From the NCBI RefSeq assembly GCF_026646375.1, contig NZ_JAIPPU010000013.1:62001-126000 (forward strand): DNA of 64,000 nt, read 5' to 3'. This document shows, piece after piece, positions 24,962 to 33,462 of this stretch. The stretch comes from Acetobacterium wieringae (GTDB taxonomy: Bacteria; Bacillota; Clostridia; Eubacteriales; Eubacteriaceae). A program made the position numbers and the translations under genes. The notes below the pieces were generated by a model. It was not told the origin of the DNA and did no database searches. It worked only from the letters and a program-made list of their open reading frames with translations. Position 1 is the first letter of the stretch. The number at the start of each line of letters is the position of its first letter.

Positions 24962-25134
24962 TGATGGATACGGGAGAGACTGCAGAGTGTGCAGCACCGA
25001 AGGAATAAGCGGGTATTAGCCATAATATCGGCGATGATCTCAGGTAAAGAGGACCGCATCTGGACATCTCTCTGGAAAGCGAAGACGCACCGAAGGGGCA
25101 ACTTTAAAACAGGAATCTCTCAGGTCAATAACAG
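24962..25134 (+). promoter_or_regulatory. Tandem glycine riboswitch
   Basis: Two consecutive glycine-aptamer signatures are visible. The first has GGGAGAGACTGC, CACCGAAGGAATAAGC and ATCTCAGGTAAAGAGGACCGC. The second has CATCTCTCTGGAAAGC, CGCACCGAAGGGGCAAC and AATCTCTCAGGTCAATAACAGAGC. These are the gcvT-type conserved blocks, and the genes downstream make and use glycine-cleavage enzymes. Glycine binding is expected to turn the operon on. Confidence 0.93.
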
Positions 25135-25167
25135 AGCAGAAGGCATTAGCTTTCTGCTTTTTTTGTT
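25135..25167 (+). terminator. Riboswitch expression-platform terminator
   Basis: AGCAGAAGGC pairs with GCTTTCTGCT around ATTA and is followed by a long T-run. The 5' arm begins in the last aptamer bases, so aptamer folding and the terminator are mutually exclusive. Confidence 0.85.
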
Positions 25168-25201
25168 TTTTTGTAAAATTAGAAAAATGGAGGATTGAAA
25201 A

Positions 25202-25579
25202 ATGAGAATTGTTGAAGGGTTGAAGTATTCGAAGGATCATGAGTGGGTTAAGGTAGAAGGCAATCGGGCCACCATTGGGATTACCGATTACGCCCAACAT
25301 TCCCTGGGGGACATTGTTTTTGTTGAATTGCCGGAAGTGGGTGATCATATCGATAAGGACGAAACCTTTGGGGTAGTCGAATCGGTTAAGGCGGCTTCCG
25401 ATATTTATTTGCCCGTAGCCGGAACGGTTGAAAAAATTAACGAAGCACTGGAGGCTGCACCGGAGCTGATTAATGAGGATGCCTTTGAAAACTGGTTGAT
25501 TTGTGTTGAAATGGATGATTCCTCAGAATATGAAGACTTGATGGACGCTACTGAGTATGAAGCGTTTTGTCAGGATTAG
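25202..25579 (+). CDS. gcvH: Glycine cleavage system H protein
   Basis: A 125-residue lipoyl carrier that shuttles the aminomethyl group from the P protein to the T protein and hydrogen to the L protein. Family motifs are KDHEWVKVEGN, GITDYAQHSLGDIVFVELP and the lipoylation site GVVESVKAASDIY, where the lysine is in the SVKA turn. Length is standard. A GGAGG site lies upstream. It is the first gene after the glycine riboswitch and ends 20 bases before the chosen start of the GcvT-SHMT fusion. Lipoate ligase and dihydrolipoyl dehydrogenase genes are not in the window. Confidence 0.97.
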   Translation: MRIVEGLKYSKDHEWVKVEGNRATIGITDYAQHSLGDIVFVELPEVGDHIDKDETFGVVESVKAASDIYLPVAGTVEKINEALEAAPELINEDAFENWLICVEMDDSSEYEDLMDATEYEAFCQD

Positions 25580-25599
25580 AAAGAGTACGAGATCAGCAA

Positions 25600-28242
25600 A
25601 TGGGAGATTTAAAACGCACCGTATTATATGACAATCACGTCAAAGCAGGGGCAACCCTGGTAGATTTTGGGGGCTGGGAGATGCCGATTCAGTATCCTCA
25701 TGGTATTGTTGATGAGCATCTCCATACCCGAATTAAAGCGGGCATCTTTGATGTTTCACATATGGCCCGCTTCATCATCACTGGCAAAGAAGCCACCGCC
25801 TTTTTACAGTATGTCCTGACAAACAATGTTTTTGCGCTGGATCTGCTTCAGGCCCAGTATACGATGATTCCCAATAAAAACGGAGGTGCCATTGATGATG
25901 CCTACCTTTACCGCTTTTATGAAGATCGCTACCTGCTGGTAGTGAATGCGGCCAATGCTGACAAAGATTGGCAGCATCTGAATAACGAAATCAAAGCCTT
26001 CGATGCCCAAATAACCGATCAATCCGCTGAGCTGGCGATGATTTCACTACAAGGCCCGGAAGCTAAGAATATTTTGAAAAAATTGACCGGGAGCGAATTT
26101 TTGACCGAACCCCTTAAGAATGCGTTGGGAATTCTTAATTATCACGGGGCCCCCCTCCTGATTGCCCGAACCGGCTATACGGGGGAACCCCTGGGTTTTG
26201 AACTGTTTGCCAAGGCGGAGCAAAGCCCGGAAATCTGGGAAAAGCTGCTGGGGTTGGGCGCCATGGCCGTCGGTTTGGGGGCCCGGGATACATTAAGACT
26301 GGAAGCCGGTTTGCCGCTATATGGACACGAACTGGGACTGGATAATGAGGGTCAGGAGATTCCGATTTTCTCCTGTCCACTGGCTAAATTTGCTGTCAGC
26401 TTTGCCGCGGATAAGGGCAATTATCTGGGGCGGGCACCACTTCGGGAACAGTATTGCGGCTTTAAGGCCATCATGGAACGGGATTTTAGCGATTTATCCA
26501 AACTGCCGAGAATTGTCAGATCGTTGGCGATTACCGGCAAAGGTGTAGCTCGGGCTGGATGCAAGGTTTTTAAAGATGGCAGGGAAGTCGGCGTGATCAC
26601 CAGTGCCACCATGGTCCCCTATTTAAAAGCCGAGGGCTATGGACTGGATAGCAAGATAACCGATGAGAAAGCAATGCGTGGGATTGGTCTGGCGCTGCTT
26701 GATGGCGATGTCGAAATCAATGATCCGGTGGAGGTCGAAATCCGCAACAAACGGGTTGCGGCGGTGATTGTGCCGTATCATTTAAAAAGTGATGCGCCCC
26801 CGTATGCCCGCCCGATCCTTTATGGCGTGGAGGTAACAAGACAGTTTGAAAGCGCCGCTAATTATCCCGGCAAAGCCCTCAATCTGGTGAAGAAGAGCCT
26901 TGACAATACCCATCACCGGCAGTATGAAACCATTAACCTGATCCCGTCGGAACAGGCTCATTCGTCAGCGGTACGGTTGTTATCAGTGATGGATCCGTCG
27001 TTTCGCTACGCGGAGCACAAAAAAACCAAATCCTTTTATGATTATGACGTTTTTTATTATCAGGGAACAGCTTTTATCGACGAGATTGAATATTTGCTGA
27101 TGGAAGAATTCAAGCAGTACTTTAACTGTGCCGAGGTTGAAACTCGGGTAATCAGCGGGCAAATGGCCAATACGGCAGTCTTTAGTGCTTTGATGGATTA
27201 CAAGAATCGGGTTAACCGCAAGGTTGAGGCCAAGCGGTTGGGCTATATCCTGAACAATCATATCATCCGTGGTGGCCATTTAAGCGCCCAGCCAATGGGC
27301 GCCCTGCATGACTATATCGCCGTCGATCCCCGGACGGAAAAAACGGCAGTTGTCAATTTCCCGGTGGAGCCCGATAACCTCTTTAAGATCGATGTCGAAG
27401 AAACCAAAAAGGTCATTACGACGTATCGTCCAGAATTAATTATCTTTGGTAAGAGCATGGTTCTGCACAAGGAACCGGTACAGGAAATACGCCAATTTAT
27501 CGATGATCAGAAACTCAATGCGGTGATTATGTATGACATGGCCCACGTTTTGGGACTGGTCGGTGATTATTTCCAGGATCCCTTTAAAGAAGGGGCTGAG
27601 CTTGTGACCGGTTCCACCCATAAAACATTTTTTGGAACCCAGCGTGGGGTCATTGCCGGAAATTATGACAAGGATGATTATAAGTATGGCCTTTGGGAAA
27701 CCATCGAGACCCGGGCGTTTCCAGGCAGTGTCAGTAACCACCATCTCGGAACGATGTTGGGTCTGTTAATGGCGGCCTACGAAATGAATTATTTTAAAGA
27801 TGATTATCAGCGCACTGTCATCGAGAATGCTAAATATTTTGCCAAAGCGCTGGCTGAAGCTGGACTTGATGTGGCCGGTGATCCACAGATTTCCTATACC
27901 GAGACCCACCAGGTAGTGGTGCGGGTTGGTTATGGTATCGGTCCGGAAGTGGCGAGACGTCTCGAAGAAAGCAACATCATCATTAATTATCAGGCAACAC
28001 CGGAGGAAGAGGGCTTCACCGCTTCCGGTGCAATCCGCATTGGTGTTGCTGAGATGACCCGCTTTGGCTTTACCAAGGCAGCCTTTAAAGAGACGGCTGA
28101 GCTGATGGCCGATGTGATTTTGCGTAAAAAAACAGTGGCGGAAGACGTTAAAAAGCTCCGAAGCCAGTTTACTACAATGAAATACTGCTTTGATGATGAA
28201 GCGATAGCAGAACAGCTTGAAAAACTGAAAGCCACACTATAA
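25600..28242 (+). CDS. Fusion of glycine cleavage T protein and serine hydroxymethyltransferase
   Basis: An 880-residue protein. Residues about 1-400 are GcvT aminomethyltransferase: KRTVLYDNHVKAGATLVDFG, GGWEMPIQYP, FDVSHMARF, ARTGYTGEPLGFELF and GARDTLRLEAGLPLYGHEL. It releases ammonia and 5,10-methylene-THF. Residues about 410-880 are a PLP-dependent SHMT-like domain: ETINLIPSEQAHS, DMAHVLGLVGDYF (PLP aspartate) near residue 645 and the Schiff-base lysine in TGSTHKTFFGTQRG near residue 675. SHMT joins methylene-THF to glycine to give serine. Total length equals the two enzymes end to end, and the frame is continuous with no stop between them. ATG 25600 matches the usual GcvT N-terminus; a TTG at 25567 would overlap gcvH. 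The SHMT half is clearly diverged from typical bacterial GlyA (the region around KTKSFYDYDVFYYQG). Channelling of methylene-THF is inferred. Confidence 0.93.
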   Translation: MGDLKRTVLYDNHVKAGATLVDFGGWEMPIQYPHGIVDEHLHTRIKAGIFDVSHMARFIITGKEATAFLQYVLTNNVFALDLLQAQYTMIPNKNGGAIDDAYLYRFYEDRYLLVVNAANADKDWQHLNNEIKAFDAQITDQSAELAMISLQGPEAKNILKKLTGSEFLTEPLKNALGILNYHGAPLLIARTGYTGEPLGFELFAKAEQSPEIWEKLLGLGAMAVGLGARDTLRLEAGLPLYGHELGLDNEGQEIPIFSCPLAKFAVSFAADKGNYLGRAPLREQYCGFKAIMERDFSDLSKLPRIVRSLAITGKGVARAGCKVFKDGREVGVITSATMVPYLKAEGYGLDSKITDEKAMRGIGLALLDGDVEINDPVEVEIRNKRVAAVIVPYHLKSDAPPYARPILYGVEVTRQFESAANYPGKALNLVKKSLDNTHHRQYETINLIPSEQAHSSAVRLLSVMDPSFRYAEHKKTKSFYDYDVFYYQGTAFIDEIEYLLMEEFKQYFNCAEVETRVISGQMANTAVFSALMDYKNRVNRKVEAKRLGYILNNHIIRGGHLSAQPMGALHDYIAVDPRTEKTAVVNFPVEPDNLFKIDVEETKKVITTYRPELIIFGKSMVLHKEPVQEIRQFIDDQKLNAVIMYDMAHVLGLVGDYFQDPFKEGAELVTGSTHKTFFGTQRGVIAGNYDKDDYKYGLWETIETRAFPGSVSNHHLGTMLGLLMAAYEMNYFKDDYQRTVIENAKYFAKALAEAGLDVAGDPQISYTETHQVVVRVGYGIGPEVARRLEESNIIINYQATPEEEGFTASGAIRIGVAEMTRFGFTKAAFKETAELMADVILRKKTVAEDVKKLRSQFTTMKYCFDDEAIAEQLEKLKATL

Positions 28243-28257
28243 AGGAGGAAAACACCG

Positions 28258-29604
28258 ATGGCATCTTATTTATCAACAACCGGGGAAGAACAACAGGCGA
28301 TGCTAAAAAAACTGGGTCTGACCTCCCGGGATGCACTTTTTGCGGACATCCCCGGGGCAGTCCGGCTAAACCGGGAACTGGCGTTGCCAGAAGCTTTGTC
28401 AGAAATGGAACTGATCACATTGATGCGGGAGCTGGCACAAAAAAATACCGATCTGGACAGCTACGCTTGTTTTTTGGGAGCCGGGGTGTATGATCATTTT
28501 ATTCCCAGTGTTGTTGGCAGTCTGACCTCCCGACAGGAATTCTACACGGCTTACACACCCTATCAGCCGGAAATCAGTCAGGGTACCTTGCAGGCAATCT
28601 TTGAGTTTCAATCGATGATCTGTGAACTGACCGGAATGGAGATTGCCAATGCGTCAATGTATGATGGCGCAACGGCACTGGCCGAAGCGGTGGCAATGGC
28701 TGTCAGTCAGACGGGTCGGAACGAAGTGCTGATTGCCAGCACCGTTTCTCCCGAGCACCGCCAGGTGGTGCAAACCTATGCCCACTTTAAAAACGTGCGG
28801 GTGAGAGAAATTGGTTTTCAAAATGGTACCATCGATTTAAACGAGCTAGAAGCCTCATGCAGCGCGCAGACTGCTGCGGTGATTGTGCAAAGTCCGAACT
28901 TTTTTGGCGTTATTGAAGAGTTGAGCCGGGTGGCGGACCTTGCCCATCAACAAAAAGCGTTGTTTATTGCCTCTGTCGATCCATTGTCATTGGCAATCCT
29001 TCGATCTCCCGGCGAATTGGGGGCCGATATCGTGGTTGGAGATGGTCAGTGCTTGGGGAATCCAATCAGTTTCGGCGGGCCGGGACTGGGTTTTATGGCA
29101 ACAAACAAGGCTCTGATGCGAAAATTGCCCGGTCGGGTGGTTGGACAAACCACTGACCATGACGGCAAACGAGCCTTTGTTTTAACCCTTCAGACCAGAG
29201 AACAGCATATCCGGCGGGATAAGGCGACGTCCAATATCTGCTCGAATCAGGCCCTGAATGCCCTGGCAGCAACGATTTATCTGACGTTGCTGGGTAAGGC
29301 AGGGTTAAAAGAGGTGGCTACCCTATGCCTTCGCAAAGCCCACTACCTTCATGACAGGCTGATTGCCACTGGGAAATTTACCCCGGCCTTTACGGCCCCG
29401 TTCTTTAAAGAGTTTGCAGTTATCGGCACGACCGCACCGGAAGGCTTAAACAAAGCCCTGCTGGGAGATGGAATCATCGGCGGTTATGAATTAAAAAAGG
29501 CCTATCCGGAGTTTGAGTATGGCTGGTTACTCGCGGTCACTGAAAAACGAACCCGTCAGGAAATTGATCAGCTGGTAGAAAAGGTGGTGAAGCATTGTGA
29601 TTAA
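28258..29604 (+). CDS. gcvPA: Glycine dehydrogenase (decarboxylating) subunit 1
   Basis: The 448-residue N-terminal-half subunit of the two-piece P protein, which together with GcvPB decarboxylates glycine onto lipoyl-GcvH. Conserved segments are [57 protein letters not shown] and the late GGPGLGFMA and [19 protein letters not shown]. It lacks the PLP lysine, which is in subunit 2, as usual. AAGGAGG lies upstream, and the start of gcvPB overlaps its last 8 bases, indicating translational coupling. Confidence 0.97.
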   Translation: MASYLSTTGEEQQAMLKKLGLTSRDALFADIPGAVRLNRELALPEALSEMELITLMRELAQKNTDLDSYACFLGAGVYDHFIPSVVGSLTSRQEFYTAYTPYQPEISQGTLQAIFEFQSMICELTGMEIANASMYDGATALAEAVAMAVSQTGRNEVLIASTVSPEHRQVVQTYAHFKNVRVREIGFQNGTIDLNELEASCSAQTAAVIVQSPNFFGVIEELSRVADLAHQQKALFIASVDPLSLAILRSPGELGADIVVGDGQCLGNPISFGGPGLGFMATNKALMRKLPGRVVGQTTDHDGKRAFVLTLQTREQHIRRDKATSNICSNQALNALAATIYLTLLGKAGLKEVATLCLRKAHYLHDRLIATGKFTPAFTAPFFKEFAVIGTTAPEGLNKALLGDGIIGGYELKKAYPEFEYGWLLAVTEKRTRQEIDQLVEKVVKHCD

Positions 29605-31063
29605 ACAAGAAGCGCTTATTTTTGAAAAGTCGGTGTCGGGAAGAAAAGCTGATATTCTGCCAATGTGTGATGTTCCCGAGACATCCATTGACACCATGAT
29701 CCCCGAAGTGTTTTTACGTACTGAGGAAGCAGCCTTACCGGAGGTTAGCGAGATCGATACAATCCGCCACTTTACGGCCCTTTCGCAAATGAATCACGGG
29801 GTTGATTCGGGTTTTTATCCCCTGGGCTCCTGTACCATGAAATATAACCCCAAAGTTAATGAAGCGGTGGCTCAGTACCGTGGTTTTACCGGGGTTCACC
29901 CCTATCAGCCCGAGCAGACTGTTCAAGGCTGTCTGGAAGTGCTTTATCAAACTGATCGAATGCTGGCAGAGATTACCGGAATGGAACGGGTATCGCTGCA
30001 ACCGGCGGCTGGCGCCCATGGCGAAATGGCGGGACTGATGATTATTAAAGCCTATCATCAGCACCGAGGTGATACAAAGCGACGAAAAATTGTTGTACCA
30101 GATTCATCACATGGCACCAATCCGGCCTCAGCGGCGGTCGTGGGCTTTGATGTGATCGAGGTGAAGTCCAATCAGGCTGGTGGGGTTGATCTTGAAGCAC
30201 TGCAGGCGGTGATGAGTGATGAAATTGCCGGACTGATGCTGACGAATCCCAGTACTCTGGGCTTGTTTGAAGAAAATATTGTCGAAATAGCGAAGATCGT
30301 CCATCAGGCGGGGGGGCTGCTCTATTATGACGGTGCCAATATGAACGCCATCATGGGCAAAACCCGCCCGGGTGACATGGGCTTTGATGTGGTACATCTC
30401 AATCTCCACAAAACCTTTAGCACACCTCATGGCGGTGGCGGCCCGGGTTCAGGCCCGGTGGGAGTGAAAAAAGAATTGGTTCCCTTTCTGCCAGGGCCGG
30501 TAGTGGAAAGCGGCACCAACGGCTATTATCTTGATGGTGATCGGCCGCTGTCAATTGGCCGGGTTAAATCGTTCTATGGTAATTTTTTAGTGGTCGTTAA
30601 AGCGTTTGCCTACATCCGTTCATTAGGGGCAAAGGGACTACGGGAAGCTTCAGAAATGGCGGTGCTAAATGCTAACTATATCCGTGCTGGACTTTGTGAG
30701 GATTATGAATTGCCATTCGGAAAAACCTGTATGCATGAAGTTGTTTTTTCAGCTCAAAAGCAGGCAAAAGCCGGGGTGTCGGCACTTGATATTGCCAAGC
30801 GTCTGATTGATTTTGGCTATCATCCACCGACGATCTATTTTCCGTTGATTGTCAAAGAAGCACTGATGATTGAACCAACTGAAACCGAAAGCAAAGAAAC
30901 CCTGGATGCTTTTATTGCGGCGATGAAACAGATTGCCCGGGAAGCGCAAGAAAATCCGGAAGTAGTTAAATCGGCACCGCATGATACCATTGTCGGGCGG
31001 TTGGATGAGGTAAAAGCAGTACGTAAACCAGTTCTTACATTCAGTCAGAAGGCGGATGCTTAA
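29597..31063 (+). CDS. gcvPB: Glycine dehydrogenase (decarboxylating) subunit 2
   Basis: The 488-residue PLP-bearing subunit of the P protein. Motifs include [54 protein letters not shown] and the PLP lysine in [20 protein letters not shown]. It starts at GTG inside the end of gcvPA. Length is normal. With gcvH and the T-domain fusion the P, H and T functions are complete here; only the L protein is missing from the operon. A 98-base gap separates it from sdaAB. Confidence 0.97.
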   Translation: MIKQEALIFEKSVSGRKADILPMCDVPETSIDTMIPEVFLRTEEAALPEVSEIDTIRHFTALSQMNHGVDSGFYPLGSCTMKYNPKVNEAVAQYRGFTGVHPYQPEQTVQGCLEVLYQTDRMLAEITGMERVSLQPAAGAHGEMAGLMIIKAYHQHRGDTKRRKIVVPDSSHGTNPASAAVVGFDVIEVKSNQAGGVDLEALQAVMSDEIAGLMLTNPSTLGLFEENIVEIAKIVHQAGGLLYYDGANMNAIMGKTRPGDMGFDVVHLNLHKTFSTPHGGGGPGSGPVGVKKELVPFLPGPVVESGTNGYYLDGDRPLSIGRVKSFYGNFLVVVKAFAYIRSLGAKGLREASEMAVLNANYIRAGLCEDYELPFGKTCMHEVVFSAQKQAKAGVSALDIAKRLIDFGYHPPTIYFPLIVKEALMIEPTETESKETLDAFIAAMKQIAREAQENPEVVKSAPHDTIVGRLDEVKAVRKPVLTFSQKADA

Positions 31064-31161
31064 AGAGGACTATTCTGGGTAAGAAAATATCAGAAAAATC
31101 GATGGCACCGTTGTAGAGTGGTGAGTAAAAGTCTGGCTGATGCCGAAAGAGTGAGGTTGGG

Positions 31162-31824
31162 ATGAATGTATTTGACATTATTGGACCAATTATGGTGGGC
31201 CCCTCCAGTTCCCATACGGCCGGGGCGGTGCGGATCGGAAAAATCGCCCGGGCGGTGTCCGGTGGGCAGCCAGCGACGGTGACGATAGAGCTCTTTGGTT
31301 CGTTTGCCCAAACCTATAAGGGTCACGGAACCGATAAGGCAATTATTGCCGGGTTATTGGGGATGGCGCCGGATGATGAACGCATCAAAGACAGTCTGGC
31401 GCTGGCCCGGGAGCTGGGTATGGCGTTTAAATTTAAAAAATCCAGCAACAAAGCGTTTCATCCCAATACGGCTTTGATTATGGCGACTGATTCGCAGGGC
31501 AAAAAAACCATTGTCCAGGGATCATCGGTGGGTGGTGGCCGAATTATGGTCAACCGGATCAATGAGATCAATGTAAAATTTAACGGCGAATATTACACCT
31601 TGCTGGTACCCCATCATGATACGCCGGGAATGATCGCGGCAGTGACCAATTTGCTGGCTGATCAGGGGATCAACATTGCCGAGATGAACATGTATCGTTC
31701 CCAACGAGGCGGTGAAGCAATGATGGTGATTGAAACCGACCAGGCCGTTAATGAAGAACTGGTCAGTTTAATTGAAGCAGTGAACTCTGTAAAAAAGGCG
31801 GTTTTAATCAAACCAATCTATTAG
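31162..31824 (+). CDS. sdaAB: L-serine dehydratase, iron-sulfur-dependent, beta subunit
   Basis: A 220-residue subunit of the oxygen-sensitive 4Fe-4S L-serine ammonia-lyase that converts serine to pyruvate and ammonia. The N-terminal GPIMVGPSSSHTAGAVRIGKIAR motif is diagnostic of this domain, followed by GSFAQTYKGHGTDKAI. The C-terminus is an ACT domain (VPHHDTPGMIAAVTNLLADQG, INIAEMNMYRSQRGGEAMMV) that probably binds serine. GAGGTTGGG precedes the ATG. The alpha subunit follows after 8 bases. Placing serine dehydratase behind a glycine riboswitch ties pyruvate formation to glycine supply. Confidence 0.95.
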   Translation: MNVFDIIGPIMVGPSSSHTAGAVRIGKIARAVSGGQPATVTIELFGSFAQTYKGHGTDKAIIAGLLGMAPDDERIKDSLALARELGMAFKFKKSSNKAFHPNTALIMATDSQGKKTIVQGSSVGGGRIMVNRINEINVKFNGEYYTLLVPHHDTPGMIAAVTNLLADQGINIAEMNMYRSQRGGEAMMVIETDQAVNEELVSLIEAVNSVKKAVLIKPIY

Positions 31825-31832
31825 GAGCGAAG

Positions 31833-32708
31833 ATGATAAGTTATGATTTTGTACAGGAACTGGCAGACAAGGCGACAAAAAAAGGAAAATGTATTTCGGC
31901 GTTGGTTCTGGCCGATCAGGCGCTGCAGATGGAAAGATCCCAGCAAGACCTGATCGAAGAAATGAATAAAAGCCTGCAGGTGATGGCCGAAGCCGCAAGT
32001 AAAGGCTTAAACAGCGGGAGTAAGTCAGCCAGTGGTTTGAGTGGCGGGGATGCGCTTAAAATGAAACAAGCCATTCATGCCGGCCAGTCCCTCGGCGGGA
32101 TGGTACTCAGCGAAACCCTGGCCAAGGCTCTGGCCATTGCTGAAGTGAATGCCTGTATGGGACGAATTGTGGCAGCCCCTACCGCTGGTTCCTGCGGGAT
32201 CATTCCGGCCGTTTTGCTGACCTTGAAAGAAGCGTACGATTTAACAGAAGCGCAGGTAGTGATGAGTCTTTTTACCGCCGCAGGACTCGGTATGGTAATT
32301 GCCAAGAAAGCCAGCATATCCGGGGCGGAAGGCGGTTGTCAGGCAGAATGCGGTAGTGCCGCGGCGATGGCAGCAGCAGCAGCGGTTGAGCTGATGGGTG
32401 GTACTCCGCAAATGAGTGCCCATGCCTGTGCCATTGCTCTGAAAAGCGTACTGGGGCTGGTCTGTGATCCGGTGGCCGGGCTGGTCGAAGTCCCCTGTGT
32501 CAAGCGCAATGCCAGCGGGGCGGCCAATGCCCTGATTGCTGCAGAAATGGCTCTGGCGGGTATTGAAAGTGTCATCCCGGTGGATGAGGTGATTGCTGCT
32601 ATGAAAGCCATTGGGGATGCGATGCCGAAAACGCTCAAAGAAACGGCAGAAGGCGGACTGGCCGATACCCCCACAGCGAAGAAAATGGCCCGGGAGATTT
32701 TTCGCTAA
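31833..32708 (+). CDS. sdaAA: L-serine dehydratase, iron-sulfur-dependent, alpha subunit
   Basis: The 291-residue catalytic subunit. Cysteines for the 4Fe-4S cluster lie in APTAGSCGIIPAVL, GGCQAECGSAAAM and CDPVAGLVEVPCVKRN, the standard pattern for the clostridial two-subunit enzyme. KSASGLSGGDALKM is the conserved early motif. GGAGCGAAG precedes the ATG. It closes the glycine-to-serine-to-pyruvate operon; the glycine decarboxylase and SHMT steps upstream supply its substrate. Confidence 0.96.
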   Translation: MISYDFVQELADKATKKGKCISALVLADQALQMERSQQDLIEEMNKSLQVMAEAASKGLNSGSKSASGLSGGDALKMKQAIHAGQSLGGMVLSETLAKALAIAEVNACMGRIVAAPTAGSCGIIPAVLLTLKEAYDLTEAQVVMSLFTAAGLGMVIAKKASISGAEGGCQAECGSAAAMAAAAAVELMGGTPQMSAHACAIALKSVLGLVCDPVAGLVEVPCVKRNASGAANALIAAEMALAGIESVIPVDEVIAAMKAIGDAMPKTLKETAEGGLADTPTAKKMAREIFR

Positions 32709-32945
32709 TTCTGGCCGTATCAATCTCGAAAAACAGACAAGCAGATAATTCGATTTAAGCCAAGTATTGAAGGGATGATAATAATGTCAGACGACTGGGC
32801 ATTTTTGGAAATTAACAGCACTATCTTTCATCTTTTTTTAACATTTGCTTAAATAACTGTAAAATTACAGAGAAAGTTAAGTTTAACACTTTATAATTTG
32901 GAAGTGAGAAAAGTTTCGACATCTTTTTTCACTTCACTATCATTG

Positions 32946-32979
32946 GCAGCTGTTTATAAAACAGCTGCTTTTCTGTTTT
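32946..32979 (+). terminator. Terminator upstream of the leuA leader
   Basis: GCAGCTGTTT pairs with AACAGCTGC around a short ATAA loop, followed by TTTTCTGTTTT. It probably ends transcripts from the serine dehydratase side. The 32709-32945 stretch holds only an unconvincing 22-codon frame at 32785. Confidence 0.75.
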
Positions 32980-32985
32980 ATTGGA

Positions 32986-33014
32986 TTGACAAACAGGTTT
33001 GAATCGTTTATGAT
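32986..33014 (+). promoter_or_regulatory. Promoter of the leuA T-box leader
   Basis: TTGACA (32986-32991), 17-base spacer, TATGAT (33009-33014). Transcription would begin near 33021, just in front of the T-box structure. Confidence 0.85.
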
Positions 33015-33020
33015 AAATAA

Positions 33021-33435
33021 AATATCAAAAAGACGTTGATGCGGAATAGTAGTTGTTGGATGATTTACAGAGATCTGCTGGGTGGTGTGAAGCGGAAATC
33101 AGAAGACGATGAACTCACCTCGGAGTTGCTTGCTGAAACAGTGCTGATACAGTCGGCGAAAGTAGGTTAAGACGGAAGCCCACCGTTACAGGGGATGGAT
33201 ATCGGTTTTATTAAACCCGTATTGAAGACTATGGTATAAAAGAGTGGTATAGCAGATTTTTCGTCTGTCTCGTTTGAGACAGGCGTTTTTTTATACACTA
33301 ATTTTTTAGACAAAAGAGAATCTTCAGGGGCAGTAAAGGGTATCGATAAAGTGCATACAGGCTTCTGTGTGAATAAGAGTGGTACCGCGGAAAGCTCCCT
33401 TTCGTCTCTGATTGAGATGTCAGGGAGCTTTTTTT
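33021..33435 (+). promoter_or_regulatory. Leucine-type T-box leader with two antiterminator/terminator modules
   Basis: Stem I lies near 33045-33150 and contains GAACTCACCTCGGAG, with CTC (Leu codon) at 33114-33116 as the likely specifier. T-box motif 1, AAGAGTGGTATAGCAG, ends at 33255 and is followed by a 10-bp terminator (33262-33285) with seven T. T-box motif 2, AAGAGTGGTACCGCGGAA (33375-33392), is followed by a terminator with arms AAAGCTCCCT/AGGGAGCTTT (33391-33431) and a T-run. Both UGGU bulges suit an ACCA tRNA end. Only about 80 bases separate the modules, too few for a second full stem I. Uncharged tRNA-Leu should allow read-through into leuA. Confidence 0.88.
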
Positions 33436-33462
33436 ACCCAAATTCATAAAAGGAGAAAGAGT

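Noticed and set aside
32785-32853. 22-codon frame between sdaAA and the leuA leader
   Set aside because: Too short, hydrophobic tail, no convincing ribosome-binding site; not a Leu-rich leader peptide either, since the T-box already explains leuA control.
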